Assembly (NCBI GenBank): GCA_012064415.1
Contig: SSNU01000220.1
Coordinates: forward strand, 1 to 64,000
DNA length: 64,000 nt
Origin: Gyrodactylus bullatarudis
Lineage: Eukaryota > Platyhelminthes > Monogenea > Gyrodactylidea > Gyrodactylidae
Direction: 5' to 3'
Below the pieces are notes generated by a model. The model did no database searches. It saw only the letters and a program-made list of their open reading frames with translations, and was not told the DNA's origin. Position numbers and translations under genes: made by a program. Every line of letters begins with the position of its first letter. The stretch's first letter is position 1. Of this stretch, positions 1 to 12,400 are shown piece after piece.

Positions 1-1053
1 ATTAGGGTAGATAATTTAAATTATTTTTATAATTACTCGTAAGTAGGTCATACATTTTAATGATTAAAATCTTGTTTTAATCTCAATTTTCAGAAATTTA
101 TTGGATATTATTTGAGAAAAAAGATTTGAATAATGTGAATTTTTATATAGGAAATTATTTTAAAAATACTGAAATACTTAAAAGTAAAGATAAAAAATTT
201 TCTAGTCTCATCCACTCGAGATTCCCGATCAATGCTCGATGAGCAGATCAAGATTTGTGAGATATTTTTTTTTCCATGATCCGATCGGATTTTTCGACTC
301 GATGACACGAACCAAGATCAAATTTTTGAGAAAATTCAGATTTATTTATTTTCAAAACTCCAACATTTCAAATAAACTTTTTATTTGGAAATCGAAAAAA
401 AATATTTTCAAACCCTGTTTTTGATCCATATTCTGAGGTCCGATCTTGATCAAAAAAAATTTTTTTCTTTCTTAATTGATCTCTATCTTACGCAGTTTAT
501 CGAGGTCATTTTGATTGGTTCGCAATAAAAATTTCAATAAAATAATCGTAATTTTAGCGTCAGTGCCGAATCTGAGGCGAAGACTATTTCCAGAACGACT
601 TCATTATAATAAATAAAAGATATTTGTCGCTTAAAAGTAGTTGAGTAATTTTCTTTAACCTTTGATTACGACCTGATCCAGATCGAAACAAAGCACTAGT
701 TTGACTAAAATTTCAACTTCAAGTTAGTGAAAAAATCAAATAAAAAGCTCAATTGGTTTTTTTCTGGTAACGAGCGGGTTAATAATTCGCTGGATATATA
801 AAATGCATATTATACAACAAACCATACATTAGACTGTAAATCAAAAATGAATCTTAAGATATAAGACCCTTATCAGGTGCAAAATTTTATGATCTTTCGA
901 TTAGTGCTATTTTCATCACTGTATCTCATGTCCTTCTATGCCAAATTAAGCATTTTGATCGATTAAAATTACATTTATTTAGCAATTTCACTACTGTTAT
1001 TTTAAAATCAAAATCAAGAAGTGAAATTAGAAGAATATATTAGATCATATATC
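1..1053. other. no gene recognised
   Basis: Very AT-rich sequence with only short chance reading frames on both strands. No splice-framed coding block, RNA gene or terminal inverted repeat was recognised. It lies downstream of the last ALIX exon I can place, so it could be ALIX intron or 3' flank. Confidence 0.5.
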
Positions 1054-1480
1054 GGTAATGGTGTAGATTAGCTGACAGAAAATTTTCCCTGCCCCAAAAT
1101 TTTTATAAGTTTAAAATGCGTACTAATTAACATGTCTGTCACACATTCCCTCTCTGACCTTCTTTGTTTGATTATGCAAAAATTAACTTAAGTGTTTCTC
1201 AAGATATAATTTTACAACTTATACTATCTTGTTAAGCGGAAAATTTTAAGCATTTTTGCATTTTGAATTTTCTAAATATCTTATTTCAAACCGAAGTTAT
1301 CGTGATTTGAAAATACTAAATTTCCCAAATTCGTAGGATAAATAATGACAAGGATTGCATAATCAAACAAAGAAGGTCAGAGAGGGAATGTGTGACAGAC
1401 ATGTTAATTAGTACGCATTTTAAACTTAGAAAAATTTTGGGGCAGGGAAAATTTTCTGTCAGCTAATCTACACCATTACC
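1054..1480. mobile_element. 427-bp MITE with long inverted repeats and 8-bp target duplication
   Basis: Near-perfect terminal inverted repeats of about 125 bp begin GGTAATGGTGTAGATTAGCT on the left, and the right end is its reverse complement. The element is flanked on both sides by the 8-bp direct repeat CATATATC (1046-1053 and 1481-1488), a clear target-site duplication. No coding capacity is visible. An 8-bp duplication fits hAT or Merlin families; the GG start resembles the 884-bp element at 11122-12005, which also begins GGTAA and has an 8-bp duplication. It lies on the 3' side of the last placed ALIX exon. Confidence 0.9.
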
Positions 1481-1494
1481 CATATATCCTTTAA

Positions 1495-1575
1495 CCCTTG
1501 TCCGAAATATTCATTTTTCTTATGGGGGTCTCAATCCAAATGGGATGAAAAATAACCCGAGATTTCGTTCTAGGG
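1495..1575. mobile_element. short piggyBac-like MITE, degenerate
   Basis: An 81-bp segment begins CCCTTGTCC and ends TAGGG and is flanked by TTAA on both sides (1491-1494, 1576-1579). TTAA duplications and CCC termini are the hallmark of piggyBac elements. The internal GGGGGTCTC motif recalls the GGGTC/GACCC palindrome seen in the cleaner copy at 3415-3496. The ends are poorly matched, so this is an old copy. Confidence 0.55.
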
Positions 1576-1776
1576 TTAAAATAGTCAGCGAAATAGTTTT
1601 AAAAAATCATTTCAATAAAGAAACTCCCTTAAATGATAAAAACTTGTTATTCTTTCAGTATGGATTAGCAGAGAAAATAATAAGTAAGCGTCTACACATA
1701 GATTAAATCATAGAATAATTATCTTTACTATTAGCAGGGATTATTCTGCTAATGTATACTCTAATTAGGAGCTTAC

Positions 1777-4700
1777 TTGTCGTTTGGGAACTGATATCCT
1801 GCATAAGTTCTTGTTTTTCTGTATTTCTTGCAAAGGCATAGTCTTGAATCTTAAAATTAAAAATAAAGTAAAATTTCAAAACAACAAGATACTTGAAATA
1901 TTTTCTTAAAAATAAAATTATAGAATCAAAATTTATTCTCTCATGATTTTTTCTCATATTAAATTTTATTCAAAATTGAGTTGAAATATGAATGAAGAGA
2001 CGATGTATTAAAATTGATAGTTATGGTTACAATTTAACTTTGTAAAAGTGTCAAAAGCTAACCTGCAAATTTTTAAAGTATTCCTTTACGTGGATCTTTG
2101 TAGTCATCATTCACTTAATTGCGATAATAAACTTTCAGACCAAGTTAGGAAATAATTATGAAATTAAAAATATCCCTCTCCCCAGTACATTTAATACTTG
2201 ATGTATCACATAAATAATAGTTTAAAAAATTTACACATATCTGGAATAGATAATACACTTGATAAATAATTTCATGGATATTAATTTCCTGGATTTTCCT
2301 TTTTTTCCCATTTTCACTAGTGATTTTTGTCCACTCACTGATTTCCCATATTCCTTGTAACAAATACATTCCAAGAAATATTGAATAACTTTTAGATCAG
2401 AATGAGACAAAGTGCAAATCAGATTCGTAAAATTGCACCTAGACGTGGATAGTTTAACCATTAATGTTAGTAATAGGAGTAATAGCAATTTAGAGACCAT
2501 ATTTTTTCATCTTTTTCCAAATTAAAATAGTTTTCAACCCTTGTATCATAAAATTCATGGTTAAGATAATATTTACTTTTTCCTGTTTCTTCAGCAAGAC
2601 GGCAGAAAGATCAGCATAAAACTTCAATCCTTGCTTGGCATCAGTCATCAAACTGAAGAAAGACTCACTAGCAGGAATTATATTACTAAGAGGATTTCGA
2701 TTTTCATTAGGTTTGTGTTTTTCACCAAAATAAATCAACGTAAGTTTTTCAAGTTTTGCAAGAAGTTCATCTTGCTTATTGATACTTTGATCAACACATG
2801 CTCGAGATACTTCAAGTGCTGAATTTATATAACTCCTTGCTAATTCTTGATTAGGTGTCGTTCCAGAGATTTTCAACTGCTTGCAAAATTCATCTCCTTA
2901 AAATAAAAAAGAAAACATTAGAAGCTAGTTGAAACGGATTTGGTAATTTATGAAATAAAATCTCATTTCTTCCATCAAGAGTTCAAGAAAGATGAAGATT
3001 TCCTAGAAAAATATAAACATGTATTTCAAATTTCAAGTTTGCTTCGTAATCTGGATTTTAATTCTTCGTCATTCTTGAGCTTGATGTGAACTTCAAGGGA
3101 AGCTTCATCAAGTATTAATTTTGTTAATTTTTACCAACATTTTATTTCAGATATGGTCAATAATGACTAATTTCAACCAAACTTCCTTTTGTTTCTCCCT
3201 TTATGTGGTGTTAAACTTATAATCATTATTATTATCCTATTTTTTTCTTCTAGCTAGGATTGAAATTTCAATTTTGAATGGGAGAGATATTCAGAAACAT
3301 TGATTTTCAGCTGTGTTACCGATGTCATTAAATGTTTGAATGAAATAAGAAAATGCCAAAGTATTTCACAAATAAAGATCTAGGGTTGTTTTATTAAAAA
3401 AGGGAAACAATTAACCCTCGCCCTGGAAATGGGGTCCACAGAGACCCCATTTGTATTGATTTTCCTATGTCATTTTTGTCATTTCCAGGGCGAGGGTTAA
3501 TTATTGGGTTGAGATACGTATAAAATAATATCTAACACTAATAACTATAACTATTGTAATTTTAAATCTAATTTGTAATCTCTATTAAAACTATATTTCT
3601 AACCTGGCAAAAGGAAGGAACCAATTGTAACATTAGTAATAAAACGGACCAATAAGATCCGTTATAAAATTCTAAAAACTGTACTTATATGACATTTACC
3701 ACAATGATGAGTATGTCCAAAATAGAGATCTTTATTTATGAAATACTTTGGCATCTTCTTATATCACGATTTAATTCTCAGGAAACTAAATAACTTACTC
3801 AAATTATGGGGTATCTTGGTATCTTTGAGTTGAATTTCAAGATCCTTTCGATCACTTTTCATAGTGTCAATTTCTTGAAGAACACTAAGAATGTTGCTTT
3901 TTACTGATTCTGGGCCTGAATGCTTTGATTCAACAGCAGAACTTTTAACACATTCGATCATTTGATTTTCAGTTTTTGATAGAATTTCAAAACTATCTCG
4001 ATTCTTTTCAAACTTTTCTATGAGACTTTTATCTGTTTTTTCCGTCTAAAATAAGATTTCAAGATTTAAACATGATATATATATTGTACGATAAACTTTT
4101 TCTACTACGTTGAAATATGCGCACCTTTACTTCATTCAATAGAGAATTTTATGATGATTCTTTATTCCCCCTTCTCCTTATTATTTTCATATGCAATTAT
4201 GGAACAATTGTGATTATTGCTTCGTCATGAAATTGATGATTATATTGGAATTTGCAATTTCACATAACAAAATGGGAGTCCTCAAGATTCCCAATAATAT
4301 ATTATTCGATCATAATCTTAGCCCTCTTTGAGTCAGAAGGTTACCTTTAATTGTAAAAAAATTTCATTGAATTCTTTCCTATGATCGAGCATGGTTATTC
4401 CTTAAGAAGTGTATCCTACGATAAACACTTTTTACTTTCATCTTTTGACAAGATTAAGGATAAACATGATATTATGTATTGCAATAACCTTCACTCTTTA
4501 AAGACCATTGTCAATTTTAAAAATTGATTACTCGATTTCTCTTTTATATCCTGACCTTCATTAAAATTCCAGAATGAATTTTGAATAACCTTTTTAGATC
4601 CACGACAAAGTTACTAATAAACACGAATTGCTATATTAATTACCATTCAAACATTTTTATTCATTGATGTTTATACTGTTTATATTGTACAAATTACTTA

Positions 4701-7460
4701 TTTTTTGAATACAGATTTATTTTCTAACAAAAAAAATAAAAATTTTCCCCACAAGTTAACTTGTAATCATCTCATCTTTCTAATTTGGAACTAGACCTGT
4801 CCATCCGTACTCGATAAGATATGGTGTCAATAATATCGAGTTGAGGTCAAAGTATGCCAGAAACCATAATAATCCAAAAATCAACTTTTTCTTTTGTACT
4901 CGAATCAAAATTACACAGTTTTTCACGCTGAGTTCAAATGTGAGTTTATTTTTTAAAAAAAATTGTTTGTGATCGTCAGCTCAATCCGAAAATTTAGGGA
5001 TCATGATTTCCCAAAATCAGGCTATATCCTGTATTTTTTATGTAAAATACTCATATAAGGGCTCATTCGAAAACCAAATAAATTTTCTATAAAACTGTGT
5101 ATTTTAAAATTTTGTAACTCCAATCAAGTCGCCAGAGCAAGCCTTTAATTAATTGATGTACGGAAAAGATGAAAGCAGATTTGAAATGACAGTAAAATTT
5201 AGCATCTAGTGGTATTAAATTCGATTTGAAAAAAATTTTAGAAATGACTATAACACCAATTTTCTTTAATTAAAGGCTTGTTCTGGCGACTTGATTGGAG
5301 TTACAAAATTTTAAAATACACAGTTTTATAGAAAATTTATTTGGTTTTCGAATGAGCCCTTATATGAGTATTTTACATAAAAAATACAGGATATAGCCTG
5401 ATTTTGGGAAATCATGATCCCTAAATTTTCGGATTGAGCTGACGATCACAAACAATTTTTTTTTTAAAAATAAACTCACCATTGAACTCAGCGTGAAAAA
5501 CTGTATCTGAAATGTAATTTTGATTCGAGTACAAAATATCATGGAGCACAGTGTAAGAGAAAAAATTAAAAAGATCCTATTTTTAAATTCAATACCGAAA
5601 TTGCCTCAATCTTTGCGAGTGTTTTTATGAGACTAGAAATGAATGATAATGGTCTTCATATTAGAGAGAAAGAATCAGCAGAAAATTCTCTTTTGAATGG
5701 AATAAGTTTGGAATAATTCAAAACTTATGATTCTACTTTATAAATAGTGGTCCTACTAGTCTTCATAATATTAATAGCTTATAGAAAGTAAATGAACCAA
5801 CCTTTTCGAGAGTACTTAGAAGATCAGAGATTTCTTTTTTCCAAACACAATTGAGCTCAGATGATGGTCTTCTAGTCCAACGCTCCTTGTATAAATTGCG
5901 AAGATTTTCATCTGCTTTTTCTTCTTCGTTTAGAGTATCTTGAATCTATAGAATTTATAATGAGAAAATATCCAAATAATATTTCTTTATTCTAATGCTA
6001 CTTACAACTTTAATCATTTCTATATTTCTCTTTCTAGATGAATCTAAAGATGCAACAATTTCTGAAATTGAATTAATTCCTCCTTCAGCCCTTATTTTTG
6101 CTGCAGCCTCTTTGAGAGAACGTGGTAATTCCTCATTTGAATTTAAGACCAATGATCCGATATTGAGAGAAGAAACAATTCTTGAGAAAAAATTTTCAGA
6201 TAAAAATTTAACTTGAATTCATTGAATAACTCACCCGTTACAATCCTCAGTTGAGACTCTAAGCCTTTGAATTTCTTTTGTGATAATTTCATTCATAAGA
6301 GAATTTGCATTTTCTAATGCATATTGTACAGCTAAAGGTACAAGATCTCGGAAAGGGTCTGTAAAATTATCACCCCCAAATAGGTATGGTATCTCTTTAG
6401 TAGTAACTATTGCCTGAGTTGGAACAGTAGGTAGAGAAGACAATTCAGGAATCTTTTCTTGATAAATAAAATTATTGTCTTTGTCTGCCTTTTCGAATTC
6501 GTTTTGGAAATTTGCATAATAACTTTTGTATTCAGGAATTTCTTTGGCAGATTTCATTTTAGAAGAAGCCATCTATCAATTTGTTATTGATAATATTTTA
6601 TAAAGACATTTTTTATATAAAGTTTTAAAATTTACCTTGAATCTTGCTATTGCCTCTCCGTAAGATTTTTTTTCTAGGCAATTCTTTCCTTGATAGTACT
6701 CTCGGAATGCAGCAAAATAGCTTTTCTTTTGTTTCAGAATTGGGCCCCAACTTTTTGGTAACTTGCCATCAAGAGATTTGAGCTCAAAAATTTTTAAAGC
6801 ATCTGCATAAAAGACATAATTTTGACTGCATATTTTAGCAATTAGTCCCGATTTCATTTCATCTCTTTCAGATTTTCGATACATAATTTCTTGTCCTTGT
6901 GCAAGCATAATCAAAGTAAGTAATTCAAGAACTTCTTGTTTAAAATCAGTAGTCGGATTAGACTGACAAACTTTAGGAAATATGTACTTGATATGAGAGA
7001 ATATACTAGCTGCGCTTTGATAATAACTGACACACGTTTTGACATTATCATTATCAGATGGATCTATTTCTGCAGCTAGTTGAGATGATAGAGCTGCAAT
7101 GCAAAAAAGTATAGAGACGCGATCCAAATCTGCCATTTGAGACTTCAATTGAGATTTAGAAAAAAATCCGCTCGTATCAAAAGCATCTATCCACTTGAAT
7201 TCACACATTTGAGTTGACTCATCGATTGGTACTCTGTTTTGAATACAATGGAGATTATCGTGATATTCTTGCAATAAATTCAAAGTGTGCTGGTCTTTAT
7301 CATTGATTTTTACAATTATCTCATTGCGTAGAGAATTGATTCTTGATACAGGATCTAATAAACTTTTTGAGATATCAGAACTGTATTTTTCATTGATATA
7401 TTTTAAAATAGGGGTACTTAAATCAACTTCAACAGTCTTTTTTAATGGGATAGATATCAT
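1777..7460 (-). CDS. ALIX / PDCD6IP, BRO1- and V-domain ESCRT adaptor (3' end missing)
   Basis: ALIX recruits ESCRT-III to endosomes, the midbody and membrane wounds. Predicted coding exons, in transcript order: 7460-6636, 6572-6235, 6180-6006, 5945-5802, 4045-3799, 2896-2577, 1849-1777; all phases agree and give 707 codons. The first two exons hold the BRO1 domain. The remaining exons align end to end with the coiled-coil V domain, for example YAFARNTEKQELMQDIS near the end against human VFARKTERDELLKDLQ. Introns are 63, 54, 60, 1756, 902 and 727 bp; the long ones hold a hairpin element and a piggyBac MITE. The proline-rich tail that binds ALG-2, TSG101 and CEP55 should follow in phase 1 but was not found downstream, so it lies outside the window or has been lost. 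Start codon: first ATG of the BRO1 frame, 99 bp from the divergent neighbour. Confidence 0.93.
3415..3496. mobile_element. 82-bp piggyBac-like MITE with TTAA duplication
   Basis: The ends CCCTCGCCCTGGAAAT and its exact reverse complement form 16-bp inverted repeats, flanked by TTAA at 3411-3414 and 3497-3500. Just inside the left end is a GGGGTC...GACCCC palindrome, a subterminal pattern I know from piggyBac families. It has no coding capacity and sits in the ALIX intron between the exons at 2577-2896 and 3799-4045. Confidence 0.85.
4888..5545. mobile_element. foldback element (long hairpin) in an ALIX intron
   Basis: The left arm (about 4888-5155) starts TTTTGTACTCGAATCAAAAT, and the right arm (about 5270-5545) is its near-perfect reverse complement, leaving a loop of about 115 bp. 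No clear target duplication or coding sequence is seen. Transcribed as part of ALIX pre-mRNA, it would fold into a duplex of about 260 bp. Confidence 0.85.
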
Positions 7461-7559
7461 CTTTATCAGGAAATGCAGATGTTAATCCGAGGAAGTTAAA
7501 TTTGACCAATATGATTAATTAAACAAAGACGAAAATGATTTATCAAAAAAATATGTTTA
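7461..7559. promoter_or_regulatory. shared divergent promoter region, ALIX and the 7560 gene
   Basis: Only 99 bp separate the two divergent start codons, so both promoters and 5' UTRs must lie here or overlap the genes. No clear TATA box or known operator was recognised. Confidence 0.5.
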
Positions 7560-8222
7560 ATGTCAAGGAAATCAAACAGAGGTATTTCAAAATTCATGGA
7601 CAAAACAACTCCAGCAGTTGAAAAGACAAATATTGTTCAATATAATAATTTTGTCCATGCTTTAGCAGGAATAGATGAGCTCGTTACCAAAAGAGGTTTG
7701 AAACCTGCTTGGAATGATCCAAATTCAGAAATTCGACCAAGTGACAACATCAAAAATATGAAGATATTATTGAACGAAATTTCTAACAATAACAATAATA
7801 ATGTTGAGGATGAGATTTTAAGCCAAAAGAACTGTCCTAGTTTTGTGCCAATGATATCTACCTATCGTAAGCATCAGCTTGAAAAAATCAACAAGGAAAA
7901 CTTATTTATGGCCGAACGTTTGAGAAAAATTAAAGTTAGCCCTTTTTTGAACAGAGAGGAGCAACTTAAATCTTATTTAGAAAATAGAATAATTGCTAAT
8001 CGAGATGGGTTGGAGAATTGTAAATTTAGATCAACTGAAGAACTTAGATTGAAAGAAATTATTAAAAAAAATAACATTTATGCATCTCACTTGGGAGAAA
8101 AGAGAGTATCTCAAAAAAAGAAAGAAGATAATACTGCAAATATTCCTGAGCAAGATATTAAAGTCGAAAAGAGGAAGAAGGATAACTGGAAAAATAAATT
8201 CTTGAGAAAAAATCAAGATTAA
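7560..8222 (+). CDS. small basic protein, possible CFAP97/Hemingway-like
   Basis: A single uninterrupted frame of 220 residues that is rich in Lys and Asn. Residues about 103-127 read YRKHQLEKINKENLFMAERL and then RKIK, which resembles the short helix with a conserved KEN..L..RL pattern in the CFAP97 (Hemingway) family of axonemal proteins. That resemblance is from memory and is the only functional hint. A run of six Asn lies at about 75-80, and the C-terminal third is Lys-rich (nuclear- or microtubule-binding would be possible). It is head-to-head with ALIX and 36 bp tail-to-tail from the next gene. The start is the only ATG at the head of the frame. Confidence 0.6.
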   Translation: MSRKSNRGISKFMDKTTPAVEKTNIVQYNNFVHALAGIDELVTKRGLKPAWNDPNSEIRPSDNIKNMKILLNEISNNNNNNVEDEILSQKNCPSFVPMISTYRKHQLEKINKENLFMAERLRKIKVSPFLNREEQLKSYLENRIIANRDGLENCKFRSTEELRLKEIIKKNNIYASHLGEKRVSQKKKEDNTANIPEQDIKVEKRKKDNWKNKFLRKNQD

Positions 8223-8258
8223 TTTTTAATTTTTATGTAATATTTTTTGAAATATATT

Positions 8259-8927
8259 TTATTTTTTCGAGACATTATTTTTTAGAGGAGTTTCTGGTAC
8301 ATCCTTCATTAGTAGTTCGACTGTAGTGAGGCTTGATTCACTTTGGCAGGTTTCATCATCATTATTTTTTTGTTTAAACTTTTCTAAAATATATGTCAAA
8401 AGCACATTTTTCTTAATAGACCAGATGAATGAATGAGTTGAATCCTCTGAATTAGGAGCATTAGGATGAAGTACATTCGACCCAAACTCGGATATTATAT
8501 CAGAATCAACGTCCTCAACAGTTGATGATGTGATTTCAAAATTAATTGGTGTAACTGGAGCTGATAGATCACAAGGCATTCTTTTGTATGGACTTGAAGG
8601 TTGAACTTGGGATGAAAGTTGACTAAATAAATCACTCATATTAGAAAAATTATCCGAAATAATGCTTTTGGAGTGTTTCTTTTGTTTTTTTAAAGCTATT
8701 ATCTTTTCATTAAGTAGTTTCACTTCATCGTATACTTCTTTTGTATGGATTACTTGGGTACTTTCTGAGATTATTTTTTCTTTGATGTCAATTGTTCTGT
8801 TTGATAGTTTTTTTGTTAAATTACTAGCACAATTTCTTGCTTGTTGAATACGAATCTTTTGAAGATCATTCTTTTTGTTTTCAATCAACAATTTTATTTC
8901 ATTGTCAGAGAGAGCAAATTTATTCAT
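8259..8927 (-). CDS. uncharacterised coiled-coil protein
   Basis: A single-exon frame of 222 residues that I do not recognise. Residues 1-85 are strongly charged and helical, with heptad-like spacing (a coiled coil is likely). A Ser/Pro-rich middle (about 95-135) follows, then a hydrophobic stretch near 168-178 (SIKKNVLLTYILEKF) and an acidic/Ser tail ending in a PETPLKN motif. The ATG at 8927 is the first in frame. It converges with the 7560 gene. A short genuine gene is supported by codon-like composition and compact context; a missing upstream exon cannot be excluded. Confidence 0.6.
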   Translation of the reverse strand: MNKFALSDNEIKLLIENKKNDLQKIRIQQARNCASNLTKKLSNRTIDIKEKIISESTQVIHTKEVYDEVKLLNEKIIALKKQKKHSKSIISDNFSNMSDLFSQLSSQVQPSSPYKRMPCDLSAPVTPINFEITSSTVEDVDSDIISEFGSNVLHPNAPNSEDSTHSFIWSIKKNVLLTYILEKFKQKNNDDETCQSESSLTTVELLMKDVPETPLKNNVSKK

Positions 8928-9409
8928 ATTTATTGAGAAAATTCATCAAATATGTAAAGAGGCAATACCGTTGCAAATTTTACGATGCAATTCGACAGAA
9001 GGATTTTTGAATTAAAGACTTCAAATTGTAGAAGGTCAAAAATTAAGTGGGCTATCTGTTCAAAATACCAAAGACAAATACAATGATAATAGTATTATTT
9101 GTATTTAAAATACTTTACTGTGGAATTGAAATATTTTAAAGTCTAAACTTTAGACAATAAAGTTGAAGTTCAGTCCCTGAACTATTTAATGAGTTAGAAA
9201 AGTCGAGTCTTGAATGAATAAAATATCATTTAGTTATAGAGATTAGTATTACTAGAGATTTTTAAAATGTTATCAAACTTAAAACCGGGAATATATAAAA
9301 CAAATCTATGACCAAATAATTTTGTTTAACTAAATTAATTTCTACTTTTTTAATTTAATTATTAAATTAATTAAATCAAAATTTAACAGTTTTTCATAAA
9401 CTTAAAAGT

Positions 9410-12400
9410 ATGGAAACTGGAAGATTTCTTTTTTTAACATCGAATGTTGGATCCTTATTTGAGAATGAAAATATCCTTGCCGTATATATAAACGAAATTA
9501 ATGCAGTTCGTAAATATTTTTATTTTCCAGATTGTCTCTGACAAGCAACCTTGCTTTGTTGCAATCCATTTTCAAGAGATTGGAGGCAAGGATGCAGCTG
9601 GATTTATTACTGTTCTTGATAAATTTTTCAAGTACTTTCAAAATAATAGTTAATAATTTAGATTACTGATCCGAACGATGATGAAACTTGATTTTAATCG
9701 TCAAGTTTTATTCGCCGATCAAGATTATACTGAACCAAAGGATTTTGTTGTAAATATTTTTCTATGTTTATTTTTTTTCAAGTCGATTGGATCTGCTTAT
9801 TTCATACACAAATCTGTGGATAAGGCATTACTCTACAACTACAATAGTAAGTTAAATTTGCGATAAAATTCTCTAGGTGGTCATTATTCTTATCTTACAA
9901 AGATTTTAGTACATGATTTATTTCAAATTTTAGGTCTACACAGGAAATATCAAGGAGGTTCAACATATTTATTTTCAAAAGTTTCCAATAGAGTGTTTAG
10001 AAGTACGAAATAATATGTTTGAAGATTTTTTAGAATGAGAAATCGAGAAAAGGTTTCGCTAAAACAAGATGGAAGATAAATGAACACGTATTTGAATGTG
10101 TCAATGCGCATTTGAATGCAGCTATGGACAATCTAGTGGGATTTAGAGAAAAAGTTTGACATTCCTTTTTATATTTCAATTTCAGGAACCTGATTCTGCG
10201 AATAAAAGAAAATTAGCTCTACAAATTGTTATAGATAGGTAAGATTATACTAATTAAAATTTCCTTACTAGTTTTTCTAAGCGAAATCCGATTTCTTTTT
10301 TGATATTCGGTGATTTCAACCATCGATTGTATATGAGAAAGTACATTGAAGTGAGTTGAGTTATTTTTAAAAAGAAAAAATTAGTGTAGCCGAAAACCCA
10401 AATTTAAAAATATTTAGATAAAATATTATTATTTAATACAAATAAATGTTCACATTGTTCAGTAGGGTTAGAAGATAATAATCGCTTTATTTAATCGAGA
10501 ATAACTATAATTTATGAGTTTTTATTACAGTCGGAACCGAAACTCAATGGCCACCCTCTTTTAAGAAACTCCGATAAAGTTGTATATATATTTTTGATCT
10601 ATTCTTGATCTACAATTGATTTTACAATGAGATGGAATTTGTTTTCTAGTCTTTACTTTCATTAAATAAACAGTCTAGTTCAAATAACAATTTTTTTCTG
10701 TATACTCAGTTAAATTTTGACATAATGCTTGTCAGATTGAAATACATAATGAGATTCTGAAGTTTCGAAAAATTTTTAGCCTGTATAATATACAGTGTAT
10801 ATTCCGAGTGAAAGAAATTTCCACTTTGATCAGTGAGCAGTAAAAGATGTTCACATTTGCTAACAAAACTGAAATTTGAAAGATACGATTGAGCATAGCT
10901 TTTAAACCTGAAGAGCTCAAAAGTTGTAGAGAATTGGGTAATAGTCTGGTTTGAGTGTATCATCAACCTATTCTTGAACTAGACTATTCTTACCCTAGAT
11001 GAGGATCGAACCTTACTTTAATCATCTTTATCTCAAGGAATTCTTATTTGATTATAATCAAAAAATTATAAGTCTTGATAAAAATTAGGATTTAAAGACT
11101 ATCAACAAGATAAAAAATTTAGGTAACACTTCACTTCGGGTACAACGAAAAATTCCATTTAAAGGAGTTAGAGAATCAATCAATAACCTGAGTGGATTAC
11201 ATTTCCTATTAAGTGCTATTCTTTTCTATTGTAGTCTATTCGAATCTATGATTATATAAAAATCCTCCAATACTATTCTCCATACTTCACTTGAGGTACA
11301 TTGAGCAAGCCTAATCATAAAGGACTTATTTCTGAATTAATTCACCCTTAATTTTGTATATTTTCAAAGCCTTTTTCTAAATTGAAAGTTTGATAAATCA
11401 TTGATCAATCAAAATTCTAGTGTCAATCATTAGACAAGCATTCTCATTTTTCTGCTAACCAACATGAATCTTACTGAGAACGATATCTTAAACATGATCT
11501 AGCATAAGACTTTATTGATAAATGCGATACTTCAAGAAATAAACTTGAATAAAAACATTCCGATTCACTAGTCTGATGGTCCAGAAAATAGAGTGATGAC
11601 CTCATTCGATCTAACATGAATTTAGTCAATAACCTAATTTAAGATGAGAATATTGACTTTGATAATTTAAGCTAACTAAATGTTGAGCATAAAACCCTCT
11701 AATAACTTGAGTAATGAACAAGAAAAAGTTCAGTTACATTAATAATCAAGTTCTATGAAAAAATGGTTGAATTAATTCAGAAATAAGCCCTGTATGATTG
11801 GACTTGCTCAGTGTACCTCAAGTGAAGTATGGAGAATAGTATTGGAGGATTTTTATATAATCATAGATTCGAATAGACTACAATAGAAAAGTAAAGCACT
11901 TAATAGGAAATGTAATCCACTCAGGTTATTGATTGGTTCTCATTGGCTAACGCAAAACTCCCCTTTAAATGGAGTTTTTCGCTGTACCCGAAGAGAAGTG
12001 TTACCAAAATTTATTTTTAAAATTAAATTATATTCGCCTTCATAGTTCGCCAGAGTCTTTCAACACAGTTGGCATGGATTGTGGGACTAGTTGAATCTAC
12101 ATGGTTGATCTTGAGATGCCAGTAGTTAGCAGTAGCCCACTCCGAGTGTCCTCGCATAGCTGTACATTTTTACTCATTTCCCGAGACCCATTGATTGCAC
12201 TCTGCAAAAATTTCCATTCGAATACTTTTGGTATCTCGATCATAAGCGGTAATGACCCATTTATTTCTCAAAATACGTCCACCATAATGTTTTCGTCTGG
12301 CCAATTTAGTCTCATCGATCTCAACCATGTAACCGATATCTCTGACAAAATCACAATTATTATCTATGATTTCATCGGACTAAAACTTTTGAATTGAGAT

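Noticed and set aside
2231..2500. Minus frame of 89 residues and an overlapping one at 2145-2369 between ALIX exons
   Set aside because: ALIX splices from 2577 directly to 1849 in matching phase and alignment, leaving these in an intron without homology.
5570..5640. Possible extra ALIX exon reading TLAKIEAIS
   Set aside because: The exon at 4045 follows the exon ending at 5802 in phase with an ungapped family match, so no exon is needed here, and this one breaks the frame.
12101..12397. 98-residue plus-strand frame
   Set aside because: It is the complement of the Merlin-type transposase relic, which has recognisable motifs on the minus strand.
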